NCBI RefSeq assembly: GCF_024345225.1
Contig: NZ_BROD01000001.1
Location: forward strand, 3,172,362-3,236,361
Reading direction: 5' to 3'
From: Clostridium sp. TW13
Lineage (GTDB): Bacteria; Bacillota; Clostridia; Clostridiales; Clostridiaceae
Length of the DNA stretch: 64,000 bases
The notes below the pieces were generated by a model. It was not told the DNA's origin. It saw only the letters and a list, made by a program, of their open reading frames with translations, and searched no databases. Shown here one piece after another: positions 48,381 through 56,790 of the stretch (position 1 is its first letter; every line of letters starts with the position of its first letter). The translations under genes were made by a program, and so were the position numbers.

Positions 48381-49658
48381 TTATTTAGCCCTATTCTTTT
48401 TCTTCCAAACAGGATATAATGCCTCATCAATAACATCGTGAATCAATACTGCACCTAATATTTTATTATCTTCATCAACTACAGGAATAGATAATAAATC
48501 ATACTTATCCATAGCCTCTACTGCTTCACCTATGTTTCCTTTATAGTTTAAACTTTTAACATCTAAAACAGCAAATTCTTTAAGCTTTCTTTTTGAATTT
48601 ATCTCATCGCTATTTAATAGTATATCTTTTAAACCTACCACACCAACAATTCTTCCATCATTATCAGTTATGTATACATTATGCATAACTTCTTCATCAG
48701 GATCTAATTCCTTAATTAATTCTATAGTTTCCCTAATAGTTATATCTAGGTTAATTGTTATGCAATCTGTATTCATAATTGATCCTACAGTTTCATCTTC
48801 ATATTTCAGCAACTCTTTTACTTCTGCAGCATCTTCATTATGAAGGCTTACTAGTAGCTTTTCTCTTTCTTCATCATCAAGTTCATCTAACATATCAGCG
48901 ATTTCATCATTAGGCATACTTTCTAGAACTTCAACAACCTTACTTTCACTAAGTTCCTTTATAATTTCACCCTTCATTTCATGTTCTACTTCTTCTAATG
49001 TATCTGCAATTAAATCTTGGTCTAAGTTTTCAAATATCTCTCTTCTTTGAGTTACATCCAAATCTTCAATGATATCCGCAAGGTCAGCTGGATGCATTGC
49101 AGATAATTTATTAAATCTTGATGATATATTAAGTGCTCCTTCTGAAAGCTTGATAACTTCAATCTCATCACATCTAAGCACTGTTTTCTCTGCTTTTTTT
49201 CCTATTAGGGGTAGCACTTTTCCTAACAATTTATTAATTGTAGCACCCTTGTACTTTGTTATGTTATAACACTCAACCTTGGTAACTCTGATTTCTCCTG
49301 CCATTTCTTCCATAGCCAAATCATTTACCTTAACTACCTTTTTCGTAGTTAAATCTACAACCTTATTATTTAAAAGATCCTTAAACAATAAATAGCTATA
49401 AGTACGAGGTAATATTTCTCTACTGCCCTTAGTTAAAATCTTGATTCGTCCATTATCCTTTTCAAAAAAGTTAATGCTTCTGAATTCATAATCTAATATA
49501 AGACTACCTCTTTTTATTTTGTACCCAATTACTCTTAATGTGCCATTTTCTGATGTAGTATATACATCTTTTAATAAACCTAATGATTCACCAAACTCAT
49601 CAAATACATCCCTGTTAATTACATCATTAAATCTAAAAAAAGCTAATTTATTCATCAT
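48381..49658 (-). CDS. MgtE N-domain/CBS protein without membrane domain
   Basis: N-terminal PRC-barrel-like region (residues 1-170, e.g. FGESLGLLKDVYTTSENG), an MgtE intracellular N domain (LSAMHPADLADIIEDLDVTQRREIFENLDQDLIADTLEE ... MLDELDDEEREKLLVSL) and two CBS domains (IMNTDCITINLDITIRETIELIK; VLDVKSLNYKGNIGEAVEAMD). It ends at KKKNRAK with none of the five MgtE membrane helices, so it cannot be a channel itself. It may sense Mg or nucleotide and act on a partner; inference. Two adjacent ATG codons follow GGAGGAGG. 425 aa. Confidence 0.82.
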   Translation of the reverse strand: MMNKLAFFRFNDVINRDVFDEFGESLGLLKDVYTTSENGTLRVIGYKIKRGSLILDYEFRSINFFEKDNGRIKILTKGSREILPRTYSYLLFKDLLNNKVVDLTTKKVVKVNDLAMEEMAGEIRVTKVECYNITKYKGATINKLLGKVLPLIGKKAEKTVLRCDEIEVIKLSEGALNISSRFNKLSAMHPADLADIIEDLDVTQRREIFENLDQDLIADTLEEVEHEMKGEIIKELSESKVVEVLESMPNDEIADMLDELDDEEREKLLVSLHNEDAAEVKELLKYEDETVGSIMNTDCITINLDITIRETIELIKELDPDEEVMHNVYITDNDGRIVGVVGLKDILLNSDEINSKRKLKEFAVLDVKSLNYKGNIGEAVEAMDKYDLLSIPVVDEDNKILGAVLIHDVIDEALYPVWKKKNRAK

Positions 49659-50317
49659 TCTTCCTCCTCCTTATGAGAAGAAGAGAAACAATGTTAAATA
49701 AACAGTTGTTGCTTACATAATCTCTCTTCTCCTATTTTTCAACTCCGTACTAGGCCCAGAATCCATTCTTTTCACTCCTCATTTTTTGAAACTTACACTT
49801 CATCTTGATGTACGTTATTAATTTTCTTAAACATAAAACTTGTTTAAGACATTCATATTATTTTAACATTTTTTCTATGTATTTAGCTATATTTTTTGTA
49901 TATTTTTTGATTATATATGTTAACTTATCTCACAGTCTTTTAGCAAAAACTCCATATCCATATATTCAACTTGTGGTTTTTATGGTATTTATCTATTGCT
50001 TCCACAAAAATATAGAAAAGCATGATTATAAACTAAATTAAAATGGAGTCAAACAGTCTGTATTTTTACTGCTTAACTCCAATATAACAAAAACATTATG
50101 ATTTAAATTCTAATTTCATTCTTTATATATGTTTCAATAAATAAACTGCATATTTAGTTCTACCTCACCTGCTTATCAATGTAGAACATTATTTACACAT
50201 TATATAATCATTTTTATCATGGTATTATTATGCCTTAAAATATCTATTACTCTCTTTTGTATTAACTTATAAACATACTAATCTTGCTATACTGTACCTT
50301 ATAATTCTAAAAAACCC
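49659..50317. other. Gene-free stretch between the ABC operon and the MgtE-like gene
   Basis: A long pyrimidine/purine inverted pair (GAGAAGAGA near 49729 and TCTCTTCTTCTC near 49675, minus-strand reading) lies just upstream of the MgtE-like gene. A terminator-like hairpin is at 50044-50081. A 78-residue plus-strand ORF (49805-50041) has no ribosome site and is not called. Confidence 0.4.
50042..50085 (-). terminator. Terminator-like hairpin downstream of the ABC operon
   Basis: TGGAGTCAAACAGT (50044-50057) pairs with ACTGCTTAACTCCA (50068-50081) with two mismatches; the minus strand continues ATTTTAATTT. It is 430 bases after the ATPase stop. Confidence 0.5.
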
Positions 50318-50403
50318 TATAGAACTGTTCCAGCTAAATGTTGGTAGAATTTTGTCGAATTATTGTAGGTTGTCCACCAACATTTTAATGGAATACTTCT
50401 ATA
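50318..50403 (-). mobile_element. Palindromic MITE-like element, copy 6
   Basis: Same element in reverse orientation: left end TATAGAACTGTTCCA, centre reads TTTTGTCGAATT, right end TGGAATACTTCTATA. It is part of the duplicated exporter unit, 112 bases after the ATPase stop. Confidence 0.8.
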
Positions 50404-50514
50404 CACAATTTAACGCACTACTTACTACCTGAAACTTTCAAGAAAACTTATAATAGCACTGCTGCTACACAAGACTGATTTTCTGCCACTACACCAAGTT
50501 CTTCGTAAAATCTA

Positions 50515-51210
50515 TTATTGGACTACTTCTATAAGGGATTTATCCTCTACTATCTTTCCATCTTCCATTCTTATAACTCTATTACATTGATTTGCAATCT
50601 TTTCATCATGAGTTACAATTATTACGGTTTTTCCTTCCTCATTAAGCTTCTTAAATATATCAAGAACTTCCTGTCCTGTTTGCTTATCCAAAGCTCCTGT
50701 AGGTTCATCTGCTAAGAGTATTTTTGCATCATTTACCAAAGCCCTTGCTATTGCAACTCTTTGACATTGTCCTCCTGAAAGTTGATTAGGTTTACTATCT
50801 ATTTTGTCTCTAATTCCTAGCTTAGTTAACATAGTTTTTACTCTTTCTTCATACTTTTTTTTATTCCCCTTACTATAAGCTAAAGGAATTTCAACATTAT
50901 CATATACTGAAAAACCCTTTATCAGTGCAAAATGCTGAACCACAAAACCAAAAGTCTTGTTTCTTAGCTTGGCCATCTCTTTCTCTGAATATTTTTCTGT
51001 TTCCTTACCTTCTAAAATATATTTTCCTGTACTTGCTTTGTCTAAGGTTCCTATTATATTTAGAAGAGTTGACTTTCCTGAACCTGATACACCAATTATA
51101 GCAATCAATTCACCTTCATTAACCACTAAATTTACTCCCTTTAAAGCCTCCATCTGAAGATTGCCCTTACCATAAACCTTGTGTATATTTTCTAATCGTA
51201 AAATTTCCAT
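50515..51210 (-). CDS. ABC exporter ATPase, copy 1
   Basis: MacB/LolD-type ATPase. Walker A GVSGSGKST (residues 40-48), signature LSGGQCQR (144 on), Walker B ILLADEPTGALD (164 on) and H-loop VTHDE are intact. Length is 231 aa from the ATG at 51210, which follows GAAGGG; an ATG three codons earlier overlaps the ribosome site. It starts one base after the stop of the permease gene. The protein is identical to that of copy 2 and so is the DNA throughout the gene as far as I could compare. Probably energises export of, or immunity to, the small secreted protein at 53734. Confidence 0.93.
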   Translation of the reverse strand: MEILRLENIHKVYGKGNLQMEALKGVNLVVNEGELIAIIGVSGSGKSTLLNIIGTLDKASTGKYILEGKETEKYSEKEMAKLRNKTFGFVVQHFALIKGFSVYDNVEIPLAYSKGNKKKYEERVKTMLTKLGIRDKIDSKPNQLSGGQCQRVAIARALVNDAKILLADEPTGALDKQTGQEVLDIFKKLNEEGKTVIIVTHDEKIANQCNRVIRMEDGKIVEDKSLIEVVQ

Positions 51211-51211
51211 A

Positions 51212-52540
51212 CTAATCATCCCTTCTTAATAAATCACTTATATTCAATTTTTTTATCTTCCTTATTGGAATCAAAGATGCAATAGCTGAATAAGCTACTC
51301 CCCCAAATAAAAGCACTGCTAATGCTTTAAAGTCTAATGATTTAACTTTTATATAAGGATTATCCATTAACGCATCACCATCAAAGTAATGATAATAAAT
51401 TAATATAGTTACTGCTGTAAAAATCAAAGCTATAACTGATATTAGTATCATCTGTAAGCCAATCATTCTCATGATATCCTTCATTCTTGCCCCACTTGAG
51501 ATATAAACTCCAAATTCCTTTTTTCTCTTATTTATGGAATTCAACATACCTACTATTATTGTTATAGATAAGAATATTAATACTGTAATTGAAGTATACA
51601 AATAAGTATTTCTTGAATTAATATATTGATCCAATTGTTTTGTAATTATCTTATCATAGCTTGTTATTATGAATTTTTCTTCTGTAGCATTCTCTAATTT
51701 ATCTTTGATATCATTCAATATCTTTTCTTTCTTTTCTTCTGAATAATTCTTATCTAAAATAGCGAAATTTCTGTAAGCCCAAAAAAACATATCATCTGCA
51801 GTATTTCTAGATGCATCATCAAAAAAAGGTCTTACTATATAATTATCTAAATTCACAAAGTTAGGACTTCCTTTTTCTGATTGAAAAAATATACTATTAT
51901 AATCAAACTTTAGTGGCATACTAGCACTTCTTTCCAATATACCAACTACTTTGAATTTAGCACCTATATCCTCCTCTAACTTCAACCCATCTATTACATC
52001 TCCAACTTTATAGTAGCCTTTGTAATTTGCTCCCAAAACAACTGGATATATATTATCTTCAGATCCCTTACTATATTCATTTTCATCAAACAATCTTCCT
52101 TCCTGTACTTGTAAATCAAAACTTTTCACTGCATTTTCATTAACAGCAAAACTATTTGCATATACATATTCTACATTATCTATTTTACAATTGGAGGATT
52201 CTCCTGCTTTAAAATTTTCAAATCCCCTAAATTTTTTCAAACGTATATCACTTTCTTTTCCGATAGTAAATTTATAATCCTTTGATGTTTGTAACTCTTT
52301 AATGCAAGCTAATAACTTTTCATTATCCTTGAATCCCATAATGCCAGTGGTCTTTAGACGAATACTATATACAGATACATTCCCATATATGAAATTAACC
52401 TTCTTAGTCTGCTCATTTATCTGTTTTTGAAAATCTAAAATATTATAAAATGAGTAGTATCCACAAATTAATTCTATTATCAATACTATAGATAATAATT
52501 TATTGCTTAAGATTGCTTTTAAGGCATATTTTATCTTCAT
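51212..52540 (-). CDS. FtsX-type ABC permease B, copy 1
   Basis: One N-terminal helix (KLLSIVLIIELICGYYSFYNIL), an extracytoplasmic domain of about 270 residues and three C-terminal helices with the MacB/FtsX signature GVYISSGARMKDIMRMIG. Length is 442 aa. GGAGGAG precedes the ATG, three bases after the permease A stop. Its extracytoplasmic domain differs clearly from copy 2, while the membrane parts are nearly the same. Confidence 0.88.
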   Translation of the reverse strand: MKIKYALKAILSNKLLSIVLIIELICGYYSFYNILDFQKQINEQTKKVNFIYGNVSVYSIRLKTTGIMGFKDNEKLLACIKELQTSKDYKFTIGKESDIRLKKFRGFENFKAGESSNCKIDNVEYVYANSFAVNENAVKSFDLQVQEGRLFDENEYSKGSEDNIYPVVLGANYKGYYKVGDVIDGLKLEEDIGAKFKVVGILERSASMPLKFDYNSIFFQSEKGSPNFVNLDNYIVRPFFDDASRNTADDMFFWAYRNFAILDKNYSEEKKEKILNDIKDKLENATEEKFIITSYDKIITKQLDQYINSRNTYLYTSITVLIFLSITIIVGMLNSINKRKKEFGVYISSGARMKDIMRMIGLQMILISVIALIFTAVTILIYYHYFDGDALMDNPYIKVKSLDFKALAVLLFGGVAYSAIASLIPIRKIKKLNISDLLRRDD

Positions 52541-52542
52541 AG

Positions 52543-53667
52543 CTACTCCTCCCTTAATAAACTGCCTACACTTATTTTTCTTATGCTAAACAAAAATGCC
52601 ATACAAGGAATTAACCCTACTGCTATAATTTGTACCAGTAAAATCTTTAACATAAGATTAAAATCAGCATATTGGAGAAATTCAAATTTAAATATGTTCT
52701 TCACAATTTCCAAAACAACAAAAGAAATTGTAGTAGCTACAATGGAAACTATAAAATATCTCTTCATAATTAAACATAAAATTTGAAAGTCCCTTGCCCC
52801 ACACTTTTTTCTTATTCCTATTTCTAGTTTCAAATTTTCAATCCAATATACTGTAGCTTGTACCAATCCTAAAAATACAGCTATGCCTATTAAGACTGTT
52901 GAAATAAACATCTGAGTATTGTATTTAAGAGAGTCTTTTAATGCTGGTGGCATTTTATAGAAAGCACCTTTAAGTAGGTGACTATCATCATAGGTTGATA
53001 TAATATTTCTCAATTCATTAACATTATAAACATTGCTGTCTATTTTCCACTCTATGCTTCCTATATTCTCCTTACTATCCGCAAGATTAATTAAATTATA
53101 TAAAACTATATCATCATATAATGTAGAAGCATTCTCTTTTCCAACTACACCTATAACCTCATATTTATCTTGCCCACATAAAATATATGTTTTATCTCCT
53201 TCTTTTATAGTTTGACTTACTACATCCTTGCCTATAACTACAGTCTTAGCCTTACTCTCCATCTCCTCTTTTGTAAAAAACCTTCCTTTTAATATATGAT
53301 AAGGGCAATCATACCTGCCATTAAAATATAATCCAACATTATAATCTGAATTTATAAATCCCATAATTCCGCCGCTAACTTTAATTATTATATCTTTCTT
53401 TTGCCTTACACTCTTTAAAAAATCTATATATGCCTTTTTTTTACTTACAATTTTACTTTTACTATCCTTTTCATCAGCATCTATATCCTTAGTTCCATCT
53501 GATTGTACAAAATCAATATACATCATATTTTTTGTATCTGAACTGCTATGTTCCTTATAACCTTCTTGTATATTTGTTATATTTATTATCATCGTAAAAC
53601 TAAAGAATACCATTATTACTATACATATAAATATGTATTGAGTTCCTAAAAAAGTTTTTTTAACCAT
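52543..53667 (-). CDS. FtsX-type ABC permease A, copy 1
   Basis: N-terminal helix (IFICIVIMVFFSFTMIINI), extracytoplasmic domain (residues 35-245, with an Asp/Lys-rich stretch near 50-70) and three C-terminal helices with LEIGIRKKCGARDFQ. 374 aa. GAGGGAGG precedes the ATG. Lies 66 bases downstream of the secreted-protein gene across a small hairpin (53690-53711), so it is likely co-transcribed with it at a lower level. Forms a heterodimer with permease B by analogy to two-permease exporters. Confidence 0.88.
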   Translation of the reverse strand: MVKKTFLGTQYIFICIVIMVFFSFTMIINITNIQEGYKEHSSSDTKNMMYIDFVQSDGTKDIDADEKDSKSKIVSKKKAYIDFLKSVRQKKDIIIKVSGGIMGFINSDYNVGLYFNGRYDCPYHILKGRFFTKEEMESKAKTVVIGKDVVSQTIKEGDKTYILCGQDKYEVIGVVGKENASTLYDDIVLYNLINLADSKENIGSIEWKIDSNVYNVNELRNIISTYDDSHLLKGAFYKMPPALKDSLKYNTQMFISTVLIGIAVFLGLVQATVYWIENLKLEIGIRKKCGARDFQILCLIMKRYFIVSIVATTISFVVLEIVKNIFKFEFLQYADFNLMLKILLVQIIAVGLIPCMAFLFSIRKISVGSLLREE

Positions 53668-53689
53668 ATTCCCTCCCTCATTTTAAAAT

Positions 53690-53711
53690 AGGGAAGCTGT
53701 AAACTTCCCTA
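53690..53711 (-). terminator. Weak hairpin between the secreted-protein gene and permease A
   Basis: On the minus strand ATAGGGAAG, loop TTTACAG, CTTCCCTAT followed by TTTTAAAATG. The T-run is only four bases, so it may act as a leaky terminator that makes the small gene more abundant than the exporter. Confidence 0.5.
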
Positions 53712-53715
53712 TAAA

Positions 53716-53728
53716 TTAATCGTTTATA
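53716..53728 (-). promoter_or_regulatory. TAAACGATTAA motif, downstream of the secreted-protein gene
   Basis: TATAAACGATTAA on the minus strand, immediately after the stop of the small gene and next to the weak hairpin. The same motif is at 54217-54228, 57945-57957 and 57971-57982. Confidence 0.55.
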
Positions 53729-53733
53729 TTTAA

Positions 53734-54105
53734 TCAATATGGAGTATAACTATGGATTTCTGTAACTGGATAGCGCCCCCAAATATCAAATGGGGTTGTA
53801 AGGCTCCATCCCGGACCTGTAATCTCAACTGATTTACCTACACAATCTCCAATCTGAGCGTAAATCCTACCATGATGTCCACTATACGCAGTCCCAATTT
53901 TAGCACTTCCCTCTGTTCTTCTACCTGCCTCCTTTTCATATCTAATTGCTTCTATAGCATGTTGATATCCATACAATCCACAGTAACAATAACCTGCTAC
54001 AGCCCCTATTTTATACTTATCTGCAGTAAATCCAAAAGCTGTCACTGAAAGACTACATGCTAAAATTGTAGCTAACCCTAAAGTTCTTTTTGTTCTTTTT
54101 CTCAT
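53734..54105 (-). CDS. Small secreted cysteine-containing protein (bacteriocin-like candidate)
   Basis: Not recognised. A Lys/Arg-rich start and hydrophobic stretch (TLGLATILACSLSVTAFGF) form a Sec signal peptide, with cleavage likely near residue 28. The mature part of about 95 residues has a CYC motif (AGYCYCGLYGYQHAIEA), a GSAKIGTAYSGHHGRIYAQIGDC segment and an aromatic C-terminus (GPGWSLTTPFDIWGRYP...YTPY). Three Cys allow one disulfide plus a free thiol. AGGAGG precedes the ATG, and it has its own promoter (54237-54265). Position in front of a dedicated two-permease ABC exporter resembles lactococcin-972-type loci, but I see no clear sequence match to that family. Confidence 0.75.
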   Translation of the reverse strand: MRKRTKRTLGLATILACSLSVTAFGFTADKYKIGAVAGYCYCGLYGYQHAIEAIRYEKEAGRRTEGSAKIGTAYSGHHGRIYAQIGDCVGKSVEITGPGWSLTTPFDIWGRYPVTEIHSYTPY

Positions 54106-54216
54106 ATTTCTCTCCTCCTAAATAATTAGTTATCTTATTGAGTAAACCAAACCAAAATTCTTTATAAAATAACTAATATTTAGGTACCATTTATTAATTA
54201 TTATAAGTTCCTCCAG

Positions 54217-54228
54217 TTAATCGTTTAC
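54217..54228 (-). promoter_or_regulatory. GTAAACGATTAA motif at the transcription start of the secreted-protein gene
   Basis: Minus-strand GTAAACGATTAA begins 8 bases after the -10 box, i.e. at the expected transcription start. The corresponding site in copy 2 (57971-57982) has the same position relative to a TATAAT. Confidence 0.55.
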
Positions 54229-54236
54229 TTTATATT

Positions 54237-54265
54237 ATTATATATTGAATTTTATTCCATTTCAA
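54237..54265 (-). promoter_or_regulatory. Promoter of the secreted-protein gene
   Basis: Minus-strand TTGAAA (54265-54260), 17-base spacer, TATAAT (54242-54237); about 130 bases upstream of the start codon, leaving a long leader. Confidence 0.7.
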
Positions 54266-54571
54266 CATATTTTATTTATTTTTTTCATTTTTTTGAAATT
54301 TTGTTTATATAATCGCTTTTTAATATCATTTTTTTAATCATTTATCTGTCAAAAGAGATTTTTGTATGAAACAAAAGATAAAGTGTAGTCAAAAAGCTGA
54401 AATGTGAAGTCTATAGTCGAAATAAATATATTTTTGTTTTTAAAGTTTAGTTACTTACTTTGTATTCATTTAATCCATTACAAGTATAAATAATCTGGCA
54501 ATATAAGCACATAAGTCTTCCCCTAATATAGATTATCTTCCTATACTATGCTTTATAACTCTAAAAAGCCC

Positions 54572-54657
54572 TATAGAACTATTCCAGTTAAATGTTGGTA
54601 GAATTTTGTCGAATTATTATAGGTTGTCCACCAACATTTTAATGGAATACTTCTATA
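54572..54657 (-). mobile_element. Palindromic MITE-like element, copy 7
   Basis: Nearly identical to copy 6 and at the same position relative to the ATPase gene, so it was duplicated with the exporter rather than inserted independently. Left end TATAGAACTATTCCA, right end TGGAATACTTCTATA. Confidence 0.8.
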
Positions 54658-54768
54658 CACAATTTAACCCACTACTTACTAACTGAAGCTTTTAAGAAAA
54701 CTTATAATAGCACTGCTGCTACACAAGACTGATTTTCTGCCACTACACCAAGTTCTTCATAAAATCTA

Positions 54769-55464
54769 TTATTGGACTACTTCTATAAGGGATTTATCCT
54801 CTACTATCTTTCCATCTTCCATTCTTATAACTCTATTACATTGATTTGCAATCTTTTCATCATGAGTTACAATTATTACGGTTTTTCCTTCCTCATTAAG
54901 CTTCTTAAATATATCAAGAACTTCCTGTCCTGTTTGCTTATCCAAAGCTCCTGTAGGTTCATCTGCTAAGAGTATTTTTGCATCATTTACCAAAGCCCTT
55001 GCTATTGCAACTCTTTGACATTGTCCTCCTGAAAGTTGATTAGGTTTACTATCTATTTTGTCTCTAATTCCTAGCTTAGTTAACATAGTTTTTACTCTTT
55101 CTTCATACTTTTTTTTATTCCCCTTACTATAAGCTAAAGGAATTTCAACATTATCATATACTGAAAAACCCTTTATCAGTGCAAAATGCTGAACCACAAA
55201 ACCAAAAGTCTTGTTTCTTAGCTTGGCCATCTCTTTCTCTGAATATTTTTCTGTTTCCTTACCTTCTAAAATATATTTTCCTGTACTTGCTTTGTCTAAG
55301 GTTCCTATTATATTTAGAAGAGTTGACTTTCCTGAACCTGATACACCAATTATAGCAATCAATTCACCTTCATTAACCACTAAATTTACTCCCTTTAAAG
55401 CCTCCATCTGAAGATTGCCCTTACCATAAACCTTGTGTATATTTTCTAATCGTAAAATTTCCAT
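54769..55464 (-). CDS. ABC exporter ATPase, copy 2
   Basis: Same 231-residue protein as copy 1, with intact Walker A, LSGGQCQR signature, Walker B and H-loop. The DNA matches copy 1 at all positions I compared, including third codon positions, whereas the neighbouring permeases have drifted; this implies recent gene conversion or selection plus recent exchange. The ATG at 55464 follows GAAGGG, one base after the permease stop. Confidence 0.93.
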   Translation of the reverse strand: MEILRLENIHKVYGKGNLQMEALKGVNLVVNEGELIAIIGVSGSGKSTLLNIIGTLDKASTGKYILEGKETEKYSEKEMAKLRNKTFGFVVQHFALIKGFSVYDNVEIPLAYSKGNKKKYEERVKTMLTKLGIRDKIDSKPNQLSGGQCQRVAIARALVNDAKILLADEPTGALDKQTGQEVLDIFKKLNEEGKTVIIVTHDEKIANQCNRVIRMEDGKIVEDKSLIEVVQ

Positions 55465-55465
55465 A

Positions 55466-56788
55466 CTAATCATCCCTTCTTAATAAATCACTTATATTCA
55501 ATTTTTTTATCTTCCTTATTGGAATCAAAGAAGCAATAGCTGAGTAAGCTACTCCCCCAAATAAAAGCACTGCTAATATTCTAAAATCTAATGATTTAGT
55601 TTGTATATTAGGATCATGTGCACTTAATAGTGCATCCCCATCAAAGAAGTTATAATAAATTAATATAGCTATAATTGTAAACATCAACGCTATAATTGAT
55701 ATTAATATCATCTGCAAACTGATCATACTCATGATATCCTTCATTCTAGCTCCGCTTGAGATATAAACTCCAAATTCCTTTTTTCTCTTATTTATAGAAC
55801 TCAGCATGGATACTATTATTGTTATAGATAAGAATATTAATACTGTGATTGAAGTATACAAATAAGTATTTCTTGAATTAATATATTGATCTAATTGTTT
55901 TGTAATATCCTTATCATAGCTTGTTATTATGAATTTATCTCCTGTAGCATTCTCTAATTTATCTTTAATATCATTTAATATCTTTTCTTTCTTTTCTTCT
56001 GAATAACTCTTGTCTAAAACAACAAAATTACCCAACATATCTGATTTTATTTCTGTGGCATCAATTTCAGATGTATTAGTAATAAAAGGTTTTAAAACAT
56101 AATTATCTAAATTCACAAAATTAGGATTTGCCTTTTCTGATTGAAAAAATATATTATAATTATCAAACTTTATTGGTATGCTAGTATCTTTTTTCAATAT
56201 ACCTATTACTTTAATCTTAATAGCAGTGTCATGCATTAACTTAACGCCATCTATTATATCTCCTACTTTAAAATATCCTTTATAATTTGCCCCTAAAACT
56301 ACTGGGTATATATTATCTACCTTCCCCATACTATATTCGTTTTGATTAAACAATCTTCCTTCCTGCACCTGTAGATTAAAGCTATTCACTGCATTTTCAT
56401 TGGCAACAAATCCATTTACGGAAACTACACTAGAAGACATAGGTAATGATGAAATTTTAAACTTATAGCAGCCTGAAAAAGGTTTTAAATCTGCTTGCAT
56501 TTTATTTCCTACAGTAAAAGTATATTCTTTTGCTTTTTGTAATTCTTTTATACAATCTATAGCTTTTTCGCTATCTTTAAACGCCATACCGCCAAAACCG
56601 TTTAATGTCATTTGGTATAGTGATTTATTGCCATATATAAAATTTACCTTCTTAGATTCTTCATTTATCTGTTTTTGATAATCTAAAATATTATAAAATG
56701 AGTAGTATCCACAAATTAATTCTATTATCAATACTATGGATAATAATTTATTGCTTAAGATTGCTTTTAAAGCATATTTTATATTCAT
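55466..56788 (-). CDS. FtsX-type ABC permease B, copy 2
   Basis: Paralogue of the gene at 51212 (440 aa). The N-terminal helix and the C-terminal FtsX region (GVYISSGARMKDIMSMIS) are almost the same, but the extracytoplasmic part from residue 45 to about 280 is strongly diverged (for example YGNKSLYQMTLNGFGGMAF). An HDP insertion is present near residue 390. GGAGGAG precedes the ATG. Confidence 0.88.
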   Translation of the reverse strand: MNIKYALKAILSNKLLSIVLIIELICGYYSFYNILDYQKQINEESKKVNFIYGNKSLYQMTLNGFGGMAFKDSEKAIDCIKELQKAKEYTFTVGNKMQADLKPFSGCYKFKISSLPMSSSVVSVNGFVANENAVNSFNLQVQEGRLFNQNEYSMGKVDNIYPVVLGANYKGYFKVGDIIDGVKLMHDTAIKIKVIGILKKDTSIPIKFDNYNIFFQSEKANPNFVNLDNYVLKPFITNTSEIDATEIKSDMLGNFVVLDKSYSEEKKEKILNDIKDKLENATGDKFIITSYDKDITKQLDQYINSRNTYLYTSITVLIFLSITIIVSMLSSINKRKKEFGVYISSGARMKDIMSMISLQMILISIIALMFTIIAILIYYNFFDGDALLSAHDPNIQTKSLDFRILAVLLFGGVAYSAIASLIPIRKIKKLNISDLLRRDD

Positions 56789-56790
56789 AG

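Larger units (their letters stand above)
50285..53728 (-). repeat. ABC-exporter duplication, unit 1
   Basis: This block is a direct duplicate of 54539-57957 at an offset of about 4254 bases. It includes the palindromic element, the ATPase gene (identical protein), both permeases (diverged in their extracytoplasmic parts) and the TTAATCGTTTATA motif. Confidence 0.85.
54106..54571. other. Gene-free stretch upstream of the secreted-protein gene
   Basis: Contains the promoter 54237-54265 and the motif at 54217-54228; the remaining AT-rich DNA up to copy 7 holds nothing recognised. Confidence 0.45.

Noticed and set aside
49660-49800. M-box magnesium riboswitch ahead of the MgtE-like gene
   Set aside because: The inverted purine/pyrimidine arms present do not match M-box core sequences and no terminator follows.
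49805-50041. 78-residue hydrophobic plus-strand ORF
   Set aside because: No ribosome binding site or promoter; AT-rich intergenic DNA easily gives hydrophobic frames.
53734-54105. Lactococcin 972 family membership of the secreted protein
   Set aside because: Gene order is similar but the characteristic residues of that family, as I remember them, are not evident; left as bacteriocin-like candidate.
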